Source: Linnemannia hyalina (lineage: Eukaryota > Mortierellomycota > Mortierellomycetes > Mortierellales > Mortierellaceae). Taken from it: a DNA stretch of 64,000 bases. The stretch lies in the NCBI GenBank assembly GCA_019671135.1, contig JAHRHY010000008.1:1178001-1242000 (forward strand), written 5' to 3'. The notes below the pieces were generated by a model. That model saw only the letters and a list, made by a program, of their open reading frames with translations. It did no database searches and was not told the DNA's origin. Shown here in pieces: positions 12,772 to 26,062 of the stretch (position 1 is the first letter of the stretch; the number at the start of each line of letters is the position of its first letter). The position numbers and the translations under genes were made by a program.

Positions 12772-15700
12772 GCGATACGGTGAAATGCCCATGGCGAGTA
12801 TTTTCTCTTACGTCAATTGTGGCCGGTTCTTGCGCTTGGAGTTCTCATACAGCTTAAAGAAAAATTGGCCAGCAGCGTAGTACAGCTTGTCCCAGACATC
12901 ACACTCGGCAGCAGCATCTCGAAACCCTTCGGAAATCTCTCCCGGGCTGACAAGACTACTCTTGTCCATCCAGCGGGTGCGCAAGAGAATCGCTTTGGCT
13001 CGAATAAACCCCCGGTCGTCCTTGTCCAGCACGCGATCTTGTACCAAGGATAGGTCGGTATTCAAGAAAACAATCCCAGACCTGGAGATACTCGAATTCG
13101 AACTTACAGTTGAGCTCGAACTTGATTTTGGACGCACCAGTGTCAATGATGATGCACGACTGAGGGTTCCTCTAGTCGCAACGGACGTGACAACATTGCG
13201 CTTGAGTGCCGAATCGATCGTCTTAATGGCCTGGCGCTCATTGTTATGAGAAAAGCCCCATTTCACTCGCTCGATGACCGCTGATGTGTTGCCAAGGTCC
13301 TCTGCGTGAAGCATGGCGCTGTACGACAACTGATCATTGTTAGATTTCCGTGCAGCCCGCGCAGATTCCAGCCAGAGTCGCCCGCACTCTTCAGTCAAGT
13401 ACTGCACGTCTTCGTGGTCCAGTATATCTTTGTCCTGAATCCTATTACCAAGTAATGAGGAATAATAAAGTAGTTCATGGCGCATTTGAGTGTCCAAATG
13501 TCTAATGTTAGCTGCGCAGCAGACACGAGGTGCAATGATGCAGAGAAAGAAGTACTACAACATCCTTACCTGATGTGGTAGAATGCAATTCTTCGCAGCA
13601 GCGAAACTTGCTCACGCATCTTGAATGAAGGTGCCATCAACTCCAAGCGCTGAACCAGCTTTGGTTGGTAAAGTCGGACCCGTTCAGTATATGATCCTCC
13701 GCTTTGGAGCTTGAGCGCAATTTGAGAGCCCGAAGAGCACTGCGAAGAAATAGTCCTGTTCCAGCTGTGGAAGGCAACCTCTAGCTCATGGAGCATGTGA
13801 AGCTGGGCAACGCGATCGTATGCCCTTGAGTAACTCTCCATACCTGCCGCGGCAAGAGGAGCGATAAGCATGGATCGAGTCCGGCGCAAATGATCCTCAA
13901 AGTCAGCAACACGGTTCTCCCTCATATCCTTCATCAACAAACCGAGACCACTATCGAAGCTCGACTGAAGCGATCGAGAAAGCGACTCCTCCAACGACTC
14001 CCAGCGCTGAGACTTCCAAGATGTAGATATCCGAAAGTCATTCAAGGACTCCTCCCATGCCGGATGTGCATAGATGTCACCCTCCACTCCATTCAGCAAG
14101 GTGTCTAATAAAGGACAAAAGGCGCAAGAAATATTAGATTCCTGCGGGACGACACCTGAAGTTATAGACGCAAGGGTTAGGTTGGGAGACGCCACAATTA
14201 CCATATTGACCGAGGTTGTCCAATGCTCTGTAAAGGCCAACATGATGGTCGAGTTTTGAGGGCTCAGTTTGAACGCCCAGCTCGTGATAGGCATGTGCCT
14301 CCTCCCAACGACCAGCACTTTCGCACTGCAGCAAGTGCTGAGGGAGTGTCCCACTCGTGATCAGACTTGAAATGCCCTCCATCCCGTCGGGCTCGTCCAT
14401 CCATACGTACAACTGTTGATATTCCTCGTACAACCCCTGAATCCCCATCTCGCTCATCTTGGGCTTTGAGTCTCGAATGTGTTGCTCAGAGTGGAATAGT
14501 GCTCGTGCATATGCCTTGCCGCGGAAAGCAGTGTTCACAATCAGCTCGTGCGAGATCGACATCAAGTGATTCTGCACGGTCTGCAGGATGGGGTCTTGCT
14601 GGGTTCGCTGGTTTCCTGGGAGTCTTGTGCGCGAGTTTCTGCGTTGCTGTATCCACTTGGTGATATGGTCCAATAGCACGAACGCAGTCTATCAGATGCC
14701 AAAACGGGTGCGAGTAGAAATACTATCTGTCAAAACACAATCATACACATCTTAGCTTGGCATAACTTCCGGCCAAACATTTTCAACATGTCCATTGCAG
14801 TTACCTGAGAGCCAAGTTGATGTAGTTCGCTCATAGACTGATTGGGTAGACCAGAAATGAGATGTCCGTTCTCCAGTGTTAAGTCGTGTCCATCTCCCAG
14901 AACGGCGGCCATCTCGTTAACAATTTCGCGTTGGTCCCTTTCGGATCCCTCGAGTAGGACATGCAGGACCAAATGAGGTAGGATATAGAGGCTGGTGGCA
15001 GTATCGTACGGAATGACATGCTTACAGGCTTGAAAAACATCCTTGGCGTTTCGGCCAATGACTTTTGCCGTGAGTGAAAGAGTCCAACGAGTGAGCCATT
15101 CTTGAAAGGTCTTGACGTATGGGTACAGTGGAATATGCTGCTCCGGCGGGGTTGACGTCTCTGTCTTCTTGTACTTGGCATCGATCAACAACTCCAAGAC
15201 CTCCTGGACGTGACGCGGGAAATCTCGCCATCGCTCTTTGGGCATCTTGAAGCTTGTCCCCAGTCTCTTGGGAGGTTGAACCGCGGGAGTAGACACATAA
15301 TACGACTGTTTAGGCGTACCACTGTTACGCTGAGAGATCCGGCTCGACAAATTAGCCGCAGGTTCAGTTTCCAAGACATCTTTGGTTATGCCGCAGAACG
15401 AGAGTAGCTCCTGGAGAGTGAACGCCCAGTGACTTTCCGACGGGACATCGCCAATCGACCGACTCTTCCCGACCAGCTGGACCGCGATCAATTCACAAAC
15501 AAAGTTCCGAGATTCCTCGAGATCGTTCAAGTTGGCATAGACAGTCGTGGTCGTGCTTGTACGCCGACCTGATATCCTATCCGGGTCAATAGCGCCGATG
15601 ATCCCAAGACACTCTGCGCAAGCCATCGGAACTGGCGCATCGAGTCCTCTGAAACGACTGATCTCGGAAAGAAGCGTCAGGACAAGATTGCTCAGGAGTT

Positions 15701-18700
15701 CATTCGGCTCCTGGTCCTCGCTTGTTGCCATGGCAAGGAGTCTCTCCTCATTCGCCATTAGGAATTCCCTCAGCTCCACTACAGCCTGCCTCGCAAGTTC
15801 TGAATCCTCGCTTCCAAGCCGGTCTGCCAGCCCCTGAAGTTGCTGTTCAAAGCCATTGGCGGTTTTCGCAAGCTGAAGAATAATGTTCATCTGCTCAAAG
15901 TCAGGTATCGTCGGCAGGGCTCCAACATCAGGCAAAACCTGGCGAAGCTTGTCTTGAGACTGAACAAGGAGATGGTCAAGGACGCCGAATATGATTTCCT
16001 GCTCCAACTTGTTGGAGTTGAGGTAGAGACCACCCAGGGACTGGACAAGATGACCGACCAAGGATTCAAACTGCATGGGCTCTAGCAAATCGATAATACT
16101 TTTCAGAGCACGAAGCGCATGGATACGAAGTCCTCGGAGATTCAACGCCATGTTCAACGGGGAAATGATCTACTCGCGATTAATGAGACGTAACGATCAT
16201 TAATACCTTCACTGTTATGGTTATTCACTATAATACGAGGTAACGGCAATGCAATAACATGATAGTCATACCTGTGAGAGCACTGTGCTTTGAATCGGCT
16301 GCAATAGTTCAACCAGCGCGGACAAGCTGCGGAGATGCTTGGCCTTGGTCCCAAGAGTGATGCGTTGGCCAGTGTCCATAATAGCCTTGTTGATTTCCGA
16401 CAAAACGGCGAGGATGTGCTGTTGTAAGAAGGTAGCGAGAGAGCGCCGCTCTGACGCTCGTTTGGATGGGTTGTTATGCTGCCAGTCTTTCTCCTCTACG
16501 ACCTCGATGACCTTCTTGGCCTTGCTACGAACCTCCGGATTCTCATGGCCAAGCTCAAAGCTCACACGTATCAACAGCCCAACTTTAGAAGCTGTAATTA
16601 AGGCTGCGATACCCAAAACATCTGCCTGAAGCTCCCCATTCGGTTTCGCTTGATAAAGAAGGCTTCTCAGGAGCTCAACAGGAGGTCCAATGCCGTCGTC
16701 GTTGTGCATGAGGATCCCTGCCATGATATGGTCTAGGTGCTCAATACAAAGGGTGCCTGCATCTACTGCCATGAGAGCCGCCACCTTCTCGATCAATTCT
16801 CGACTGAGAAGGATGACCAGTTTAGGAAGGATTCCTGAAATGTTCCTCTTCAAAAAATTCTTCTGTCCCAGCTCTGTCCAACTGTAAAGAATCTCCAGCC
16901 AGTTTTCCTGACCGGCATCCAACTTCTGGATGACTTGCGTGCAAAACAAGTCATTCTGGGGTTGGAGGAAGGTCGTATGCGTCAGGTTCTTGTCCTTCGC
17001 GATTTTCGCCATCTATGAAACCATAGAATGAACTATGTTAGAACAAAGACATTTTGTAACAACCACGATTTAAATCGTGCAGTTTCTGTTTGTCTGCATG
17101 AACTATACCTCTTCGAGAACCAAAGTCGACCGAAAAGAGCTCGACTCCGCAAAGACTTGATCAATCAATGCAGAGAGCAGGCGGTTGTATACAGGATGAT
17201 CCTCAGGGAGATGCTGCATCACACGCCGGCACAATGGGAGGTGATACGCGAGGCGGGTCATCTTCAACGATCCAGCGATTTTCCTTGCTATGGAATCGCC
17301 AATTCTAGCCAAGCTGCCATCCAGACTTGTGATCGCCAGTGGATCGTCAACTAACATCGCTCTTACCCTCTGAGCAAGAAGTTCGACAATATCTCTGGAG
17401 CAAAAGGCAAGTGGGAAAATAGACGCGTTATGAGAACATCACTGTGAGCCCAGAAGTATAGTTTGAAACACGTATATGAAAAACGTGAACCTTACCCGGC
17501 GGCTTCTCTGATGTCCTTATTCTGGTCATCGAGTTGAGTTAGCATGAACTTGCCGAATTCGACAGATCTCAAGTCTTGACCACGGAGATCCAGGTGACAG
17601 AAGACACGGTAGAGTCCCTTGAGGAGGGCCAACCTCGAGGTGTCCGTGGCGCAAGTTCGGATCAACCACTGAAAAGGATGTAAGAAAGCAAGACCCATGC
17701 TACTCTCGACGGGCTCTTCTGTACGGGTTCTTGATGCAATAGCCGGATCGGACGTTGAGCGATAGCAAGAAGAACAAACTCTCCGCAGATAAATGGCCTG
17801 GTCCATCACGTCATAGGAATGCGCCGGTAGAGCATGGCGTTCCATCGTCGAAACTCCGCAAGCGATAACGCCCATACTCGAAGCAAGTGTCACCAGTACG
17901 TCTTCTTCAATTCCTTCGCTACATAAGAAGCTAGGAAAAAATGATAGTTTGATTATGAGAATGTGGGCAAGGGCGGACTGTATGGATACTTTGAACATAT
18001 CCTCTGGCAACAGAGGAAACTTACCCCAAGGCGGCTTCGACGGTGATCTCCATGTTCGGGCTTGTTGCGCTGAGAACTGACAAGGACTCGATAGTCACAG
18101 AAGTCAGTGAGTGACCGCAGCCTCTGGCACAGACGTGATCAGGGTTGTTGTGAGAGAACTTGAGGGTATCGATGATCACCTTGACCCTCCATCCAGCGAG
18201 CTGTGAACAATAAGGGAGAGTGGACATGACTAGCATGGCCTTGCATTTTTGCGGGAGGAAGCTTTCGCTAGCCTGAAGCAGGGTGGGATCATCTCGAAGG
18301 TGTGTTAGAATCGCCGTCCTTTCGAGGACCCTGGCGAGAACATTGCACAATTGACGTTCTCCTGATATGCTGTCGATATGTGCACTAGGGCTCACAGGCA
18401 TAGAGGACCAAAGTTCCTTGTTAGAAATGTCCGTGAACCAGGGCCCTGACGACAAGCAGATGAGCAACTCGTTGAACGACTCGTTGGTACCTATATGTGT
18501 CACGAATTGGACGTCAAGCATTAGTTCTCTTAAACAAAACTTATAACACAGCATGAAGATACTCTAGTTACCACATACTCAGCGTTGATACAGTTGCCAC
18601 GATATCCAAGACAAGCGGATACGAGGACTCCAGGTATGACCGGTTCAAGGACGCGTTCTAGAAGTTTACACGAGTCGGATATGTCAGTCTAAATTCTCAC

Positions 18701-21287
18701 AAAGAAATGACGAAACAACACACTACGGCAAGACGGTACTTACATGCATGCCTGGACTCAAAACCCAACGCAAGTATTGCTTGCCGATGAGCTCTACAAT
18801 CCCAGTAAGTTCTTCGGCCTTGCGAGTAGCACCTTGAGTGTCTTGGCGGGGAGGATCTTCAGTCCATAAAAGCAGGATGATGATAATTGCACGGAGATCA
18901 TTCACAGAGAGGTGAGGCTATAAGGAAAGTCAACAAGGCAGAATAAATGAGCGATAGGGTGAAAGTCTGGATGCAAAATTCGCGCAGACAAGGTTCAAAC
19001 AATGGCACAATTTGAACATACTTGGACTCCCCGAGGACCTTGGCTCGCTGTGTGACTGAAAGCAGAGTTATCGGTGAACTTTTTTAGCATGGCAAGCAGG
19101 TACTCGGAAGGTGACCAAGGTTTAGAGCCGCCGTAGTGCTGCTTTCCCGGCCACTGCGAAAACTGAGAGGCGCTGACGATACTGGAGCATGCAGCAGACT
19201 CTAACGATGCCACGTTAAACACTTGGCTGTCCAATCTGAGTCTCTTTCCAGGCCATTCAAGACTTCTAAAGTAACAAATGTGAACGCGAATTAAAAAGCT
19301 GAAGAGCCAGAACGAACACGCCACGATTTAAGAATGCGAGTTTCTCAGACAATGGTCAAAGTAAAACATGAGGCGAAGGTCGCCTACCCAAGTTGCATTT
19401 GATCGTACTCGATATCCTCTGGGGCTCTCTTGGAGGACGACATGACATAGCCCTGCTCATTCTGAGTCGAGTGTATGGGTTGTTTGGGAGGTCCAGTACG
19501 ATCTGCACCATGTTCTCTTCCGAACTCGTTGACCCGAACGTACTCCAGAATGGACCCCACGAGGTCCACGAGCAAACCTAGTTCAAGGTGCACGAAGTTC
19601 TTGAGAATGTAATCAACGCTGGCCAATGGATCTTCGAAAAATCCGGTGGGGATCATTGCGGTGGCAATCCGAAAAAGGGCGTGCTTTGGTGGGAATTTAG
19701 TAAAGGAGAGAGAAAGGTTAGAGAATGCTCTTGTAAATTTGAGGTAAAATATAGCGTAATTAATTGATGGCATACCTGAACGCTTCTCCCGCTTTCATCG
19801 TCGCTCAAAAGTAGGAACTGGTCCGAATGTAGGAGCGATACAGCCAAGAATTGAGATTCATGGGACTCGAATATGGCGGGGTTTGTCTCAACAGCATGTT
19901 CGTTCACCGAGGCCAAGCACTCCGCCAGCATAATCTCAAGAGATGCGATCGCCGGTACCTCCTTCCTGTAGTCCTTGACAATTGATGTCCTAGATGCGGC
20001 CCCGGCGTTCCACTCTGTGCAGCGGCGATTGAGAGTCATGACGTGGTGGTGAAGGATCTCTAAAATCGATCGGGATATAACAGGGTAGTATCGGTAGCCA
20101 AAGTTTGACAACGAGACGGCCTCCTTGATGCAATGGCCACAAGCTTGGTAAAGCTGGAAAATCGAAGCCGAGCTTGCCGAAAGGTGTCGTTGACCGCTCC
20201 GATCGCTTCGTGCAAGTTGTCCATCGGGAAGGAATAGGTCAATGAGGGAGCAGGAAACCTTGAGCAGTGCGATCCGCTGGTCGTCATCCGCCTTATACAC
20301 TGGCCACTCTGCCGATTCGCTGCGGTGGCAAAACAGGGACAACAGAGACGACACGACAGTGAGGGTGTCATCGACATGCGCGAACCGAAAGGTCATCCAG
20401 GTGGGATCATGGTCGTGGAGAGACATGCTCTTGAAAACACTCATTTTGACGGAGCAAGTACTTGGGTATGTCGCGTTGTTCATAAACTGTGTGATCTCTA
20501 TTAAAAATTCCAAGTGCACGGTCAGCAGAGCGAACACACCATCAAACAATTTGAACTGAACATACGGCCTTAACGTGTCGGGGCAGCAACATCTACTTAC
20601 CCTTCAGGATGCCAAGGATAACATGAAAATATGCCTTTGTTCGCGTCTGTACTCCGGATTTGATGATAGCGGTGTGTGCATTCTCCGAAAAAGCCAGGGC
20701 TGCGCCTACGGAAGTGAGGGCAGTGATAACGTCGCTGTAAACGGTGGAAAAGGCGGGTACGGCGAGGACGGGAGCCAACGTCGAGAGAAGAAGCCACTCT
20801 AAACGTTGACTTGCTTTATCGCTGGAAGTTGCTGTCAATCCGAGTTCAAAGGCCTGCCTCAAGGATCCAAGTCTCCCCATATTGATGATGAGTTGAAGCT
20901 TCTCGGTCATCGCAGCCACGGTCTCTGCCGAAGACTTGGATCCTATATGTACAAACGCGTTTAGTGCCAGTAATCAAACTATCGAACCGAACATCCAATC
21001 GAGCTGAACATTCACGCGCATTCTTCACGTACCATTATGAAAGGACGTCAAGAGACCTCCGATCCCGTTGTTATTGTCCTCGCAAACATTGACAAGGCCG
21101 TCGTAAACTAAGCGGTCAGTTGAAAATATACGCCACCAAAATTATTAGTTTTCGAGTCGAAAAGGAACAGAGAGAGAGAAGGAATGTGGCAAAAGGGGCA
21201 CGTCTGTCGAGATGCAATGAACGTACAGAGCTTTGGGTTGTCGCTTGACTGGAGTGCTCCAGAATTCGTTCGTCCCAGCATCGACAT
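10285..21287 (-). CDS. ATR: ATR/Rad3/Mec1-type PIKK checkpoint kinase
   Basis: This is the DNA damage and replication checkpoint kinase, a nuclear PI3K-like protein kinase. About 22 exons code for ~2960 residues; the start is the ATG at 21287 (MSMLGRTNSG...). Exons on the minus strand: 21287-21227, 21107-21033, 20942-20601, 20555-19776, 19683-19388, 19265-19022, 18917-18744, 18657-18579, 18490-18025, 17930-17496, 17394-17109, 17012-16272, 16169-14805, 14688-14202, 14104-13570, 13501-12812, 12681-12462, 12366-11901, 11792-11595, 11483-11356, 11238-11045 and 10900-10285. The kinase domain shows SLQKPRKV, the catalytic loop GLGDRHGEN and the metal motif HVDFN. The FATC ends in GWSAYL. The long N-terminal part is HEAT-like, with a FAT region before the kinase. 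One phase mismatch (20601 to 20555) is unresolved, so total length is off by one base. Confidence 0.93.
12740..12770. repeat. T31 homopolymer in an ATR intron
   Basis: A run of about 31 T lies in the ATR intron between exons 12812-13501 and 12462-12681; it is poly(A) in the sense of the gene. A run of 20 A at 10932-10951 sits in another ATR intron, where it is poly(T) in gene sense. Both are simple repeats. No flanking target-site duplication or retroelement body was seen. Confidence 0.8.
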
Positions 21288-21623
21288 GACTTTTCACTCC
21301 TGGATTCGGCTGAACGCGCTCGAGATTCCGAGAAAGAGAGACTCCAAGGCGAAAATACGTTTACGCCAGGAACCGATGAAGTTGTTTTGAGTGTCGGCGT
21401 GGCCCTGTTGTGGGAATTAGCGTCCTCTCTTATGGTCGTTTTGGGTGGGAAGAAACGCGAATGCAGTAGTGCGAAGGCGCGAGTTTGAGGATTTAGAGTG
21501 AAAAGGGGCTGCTGGTTGTTGACGATCAGTGTTGGAATGAGAGAGAGAACGAACAAACTGACTTTGCAGTGCAGACTTGCGCAGGGGGCATTTATCGCAC
21601 GTTCAAGCGGTCACATTTTTTTA

Positions 21624-24078
21624 TTAACTTTTCGCAAGCCAGTCAAGGTTGTCTACCTCTTCGCTTTCACTCCTCCTCCTTTTCTCCAAGGAGGCCCAAG
21701 TGGAGCTCAACCACCGTTCGACAGCAGAATATGTTCTTGAAGCTGTATCCATAGACACGTCGTACATTTGAGCGAGACGGTTCGAAACTTGACCCCAAAG
21801 TGGTCGCGCCATCCTGACCTGACTCCGACGGTGGTTAGGAAACTCCAGGAGATCGTGGCAAAACGCCAGAGTCTCCGTCCCGAACCCATCTTCCAGAAAC
21901 GTCATATATCCTGGCCGGTCAGCTACATAATCCCTTCCCTTGTAGGCGATTGTTCCTGATATATGCACCTGCTCTTTGTCAAGGATCTTGCTCGCAATGG
22001 GCCTACATAACAATGGGGTTCAACTTCGAATTAATATACACGTCCATGGAGCTTTTATACCTCACATTACATTGCACGTCTTTCTAGAGGTTACCTGTAC
22101 AAAAGCCCCATGACCACGATTTGTACAACGACAAGAAAGGCCAGCCATAGAAACATACGAAGGACCCATGCGATAGGTTTCGTCCAGATGGATTTCCTCC
22201 GCCTTGCTCGCTGGAATGAGAGGGGTACCGCGGCTGTGCTTCTTGGGGCTGGTGATGTTTTCCTTGTAGTGACCCGTTCTTCTGGACCTCTGTACTCAGA
22301 ATCAGAGCTTGTATCGCTATTCAATTCTTGGCGGAGCTGGTCTTTCATTCCCCTTCGCTGACTATGACCCCGCTGGTAAGTCCAAGATAGCGTGCTGGCA
22401 GGATATGTAATATCGCTCTGGGAACTATCCCTCGTGATGTTCTGCGATCGATGGGCACCTGTCCCGTTCAAGATTCCTCGTTTAACTCCTGAAGATTTGT
22501 CGCCCTGGATCCGCCCGTTGTCCTTGTGAACTCTGTACTGATCCAGCTGTCGAGGATCGTGGCTACGTGTACGGTCGTGCACAGGGTCTTCTCCCTTTCC
22601 TTTTGGTGTTGAAAAACGGGCCGTTGCTTCAAAGGCGCGTTTCGGTTTCCTGGTAACGTCCCTGTGATTTAAAGAAGCCTATACAAATAAACTAAAGGTC
22701 GTAAGAAGTTTGAGCACCAATATGCGTCTGCTGCCATCCTCCATGCCTGAAGATTTGATTGACAAGAGATAAGATGAATTACTTTGTTCAAATCTGATGC
22801 TCCTACGTAAAGTTGGCTAGGAATTGTTGGCTCCTCACGAAGTCGCGGAAAATTGTTGAGACCATTGTTGGGTTCTACTGCGTTGAATGGTCGTTTCCTG
22901 GGTGAATCGACTGGCGCCTCTAGAGGCGGTTCGCACATTATAGCTGTTCCCGTACTATCGCATCCTGAATAAGACTCGGTAGATGCTGAAGCAGAAGAAC
23001 CTCCAACGTCGACCTGAGAGTCCGGCAGCAAGGGGACATCCTTGTTTTCGCCATCGGCTTGCTTGCCACGGTGTGCTGCTGTAGCTGTTACAGAAGTCGA
23101 AGACCGAGCGTCGAATGTTGCCGGTTGGGCGTTCTTTGTCTGAGATCCTAAGATTATGGCCTGTAGTGCGAGTCGCTGCTTTTCTGTGAAGGATGTTTTC
23201 AGCGAGCCGATTCGTTTCTCCAGTGTCGTGTGAAGGAGGTCTGATCCATGCATGTTATCTTTCTCGTGCTGTGCTTTCGACTGTGTTGCTGGCTGTGCCG
23301 CGGGGAGTGGCCCTTGCTTTGGAGAATTCGACTGGCGAGTCTCCATCCTGGCATAAGAAGATGTGATGGACTCGCGTCTTGCGGTCCTGACTGCTGAGAC
23401 CAGTTCGGCCTCATCCGATTCTGAGTTAGTTTCGACGTATGAGCGTTGCTTCTTGCTGAGATGATTAGGCCTGCCAGGCTGTGATTTAGTGCGGTTGTGA
23501 GATGTGGTTGCTGGTCGAGATAATGTTGATTGGATGGCGTTGGCTGATTTCCTCGAATGAGTGTCCGGAAGAGCGGTGCGGGCCTCTGCTCTGGATGTTG
23601 ACTGGAAGATGGTTGCCTGTGGACGAAGTTGAAGGCGTTGTGGAACAGGAGACGATGATAATCGCCTGCTCTGGAGTGCAGGAACATCCGTATGCCTTGG
23701 CATTGAATCCTCTTCAAAAGCACTCGCACTTGAATCGCTGTTGCTGTTGGAATTGAAGGTTTCCTGGTGACCGATTACTGCTGGGCGATATTTCGCGAAG
23801 TTACGTCGTTGTCCTGTATGCGGCGCATTTTGGACACTAGTGCGGTGCCCTAGCTGTGCTTCATCGCCAAAAAAGTCTTCACTGCTTGTCTCTGTGCTGC
23901 TGGTAGCGGTGGAGAGATGGCTGAGGGTCCTTCGAGGTACAGACTGGGTAATGGTGTGCTTGACTGTGAGCGAATTGTCTTGTTCTTGTCGCTGTCGTAC
24001 TAGTCCTTGTCCCCGTTGCTGCTGCTGTTGCTGCTGATTAGGTTGGTGATTGCGTTGTTTCTGTTGATTCCTGTCCAT
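21624..24078 (-). CDS. Unrecognised poly-Q protein with one membrane segment
   Basis: I do not recognise this gene. The start is an ATG at 24078. The first exon runs to about 22783 or further and encodes ~430 residues that are Gln-, Ser- and Arg-rich and probably disordered, with a Q run near residues 16-22. Later exons 22661-22095 and 22002-21624 are joined by a good GTAACC/TAG intron in phase. The join between the first part and 22661 is uncertain: a small exon near 22747-22715 may intervene. The second part has a basic stretch (RARRRKSIWTKP) followed directly by a hydrophobic helix of ~22 residues (LRMFLWLAFLVVVQIVVMGL). After it comes a ~130-residue, Trp- and charge-rich C-terminal region. 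The pattern suggests a single-pass membrane protein with a long basic cytosolic or nucleoplasmic tail. It lies 336 bp upstream of ATR on the same strand. Confidence 0.6.
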
Positions 24079-25808
24079 GGTCGTTGGTGAAATAGTAAAA
24101 AAACAAGGAACAGGCGGTGGGAGGGTTAAAAATTGTCACGTTCTCGTTGTTTGGTGCCTTTTTGTGCTCGCAATTCTCATGCATGCAACGCAGGGCACAG
24201 TGATTGGCGGACAGGGCGAGCAACAACGAAAGTCAATTTGAGTAAAAGAGGGCTTTATTTTTCTGGTCCAATTACCTACATTTTTTTTTTTTACGCTTGA
24301 TCAAATTTATTTCTTGATACCTCAGTGCCAACAAAGCTATCAGTGATGGTGCCTGGATGGAGATCCACCTTCTTCCTGTTCACCGTCAACCTTCTTAGTG
24401 GCGAAGGGGATGGCATCGTTGTCATATGAACTGTCCTGACTACCATGCACAGTCTTCTTACTTTTAATACAAGCGTTCTTTGGTACCCTCTCTCTGTCTC
24501 TTTTTCTCTCTCCTGCCGTCCCTCTCGTTGAATCAAGGGATAGAAAAAATATCTTTTATTTCCAAGTTGCGACCCGATCTTACAAGTGGCGGCTTTTCCG
24601 ATGAGTAGGGGTTGCATGCTTACTCTGTACATTATTATTATAAAAAAAAAACACTTTCGTGGGTTAGTTTAATCTTCGAAGAATAACGAGATAAAATATT
24701 GTACGAAGCATAAAACCATTTTTTTCTCGTTGTGGGAATGTAGAATAGAAGCTTTTGAGGAAGAAATAAAGCACTTGGATGGATCAAACTAGACATATTT
24801 TTAAACAAATAGAACACTGAGAGAAGGGGGATGGAGCTGGCAAGTGAAAAAAGGCAGTAGAAGAAAAGAGTGCAAGGACAATCGTCTTTGAGAGACGATG
24901 AAAATAAAAGAATGGACCTAGAGAGAGAGAGAGAGAGTGAAGAGTACGATTCATTAGCAGGTCAGATGCGACACAGAGGAGTCCCTATCACGCCTATGGT
25001 TGTAAGTGAGTGATATTAATATTGATATTGATACAAAGATCATCCTGAACAGAGTCTCTTCCTTCTCGAACGCGTCGCAATCATCCATGAAAAATATCCA
25101 ATGTATTAAAAAAGAAAAAAGGAAAAAAGGAAAAAAAGACAAAAACCCCTCGTTGTCCGTGTTAAATTACCCTCCCCCCGCCCCTGAGCCCTAAAAGTCG
25201 TTCTGATGACATCATGTCGGCGCCCACAAGCAAGCTACCTCTCCTTCTACTCCTGCTTCCACTTCTTCTTCCGCCTGTTCTACTTGTTCTACTACTTCTT
25301 CCTTACTCCTCTTCTCTTTCAGCACTCGTCCCTCCCTCCTCTTCCATTTTTCCTCTCTTGTTACCCTACTCACCATGGCCTTCTTCCCCTTCCTCCTTTC
25401 TCTTCATACTTTGCTAATCCTCCTTTTTCGCTCTAAAAAAAACATATAAAAGCGACCAACTCTAAATCAAACCTGCTCTCTTTTCTCTTCTTTCTTTCCT
25501 CCTTTCACTTTCTTTTTTCCCTTCCCTCCCTTCCCTCTCCTTTCCCTTCCTTCCCTTCCACTCCCCTTCCCTCTATTTTTCTTTTCCATTCCATTTTGCC
25601 ACCATCTCCTTCCTTCCTCTTCCTCTCTTCCTTCCTTCCCTCCATCCATCCTGCCTTCCTCCCTTCCTTTTCTACGTCTTTCCCCTTCGAGTCACTCCTA
25701 TTCATTTCTTCTTTAACGAATCTCACCACTCTAAAATACTGACTCTTCCTTGTCTACATCACACACCCTCATATACACGCAAACACAAAGGAGAGCTTTT
25801 TTTTTCAA
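24079..25808. other. Divergent intergenic region with simple repeats
   Basis: This 1.7 kb separates the divergent starts of the poly-Q membrane protein (24078) and the inositol polyphosphate kinase (25809). It holds a (GA)n run near 24921-24938, many A/T tracts and a strongly C/T-rich tract from about 25210 to 25730 on the + strand. Short open frames here (for example 24291-24632, minus) have no protein-like character. Confidence 0.6.
25445..25452 (+). promoter_or_regulatory. TATA-like element and pyrimidine-rich leader of the Kcs1-type gene
   Basis: A TATAAAAG motif at 25445 is followed by ~260 nt of almost pure C/T, then the ATG at 25809. A TATA element plus a C/T-rich start region is typical of strongly expressed fungal promoters. 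The assignment rests on position and composition only. Confidence 0.35.
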
Positions 25809-26031
25809 ATGAACAATTCACAACCTTCTCCTTCGTCCCCACCGACCTCATTCTCTTCTCAAACCATGGCCCAACCGCTGCCTGTTCATATTCCCCCACA
25901 TCCCGCTAGCCCGACCTCCTTCTACTCTGCTTCGCCTTCGTCGCTCCCCTCTGACCTCATATTACCCCTCTCGTCCTGCTCCCTGCTCGACAATGGTGCC
26001 TCCACCCCCAGCCAATCCTCGCACCATCACC

Positions 26032-26062
<31 letters not shown>

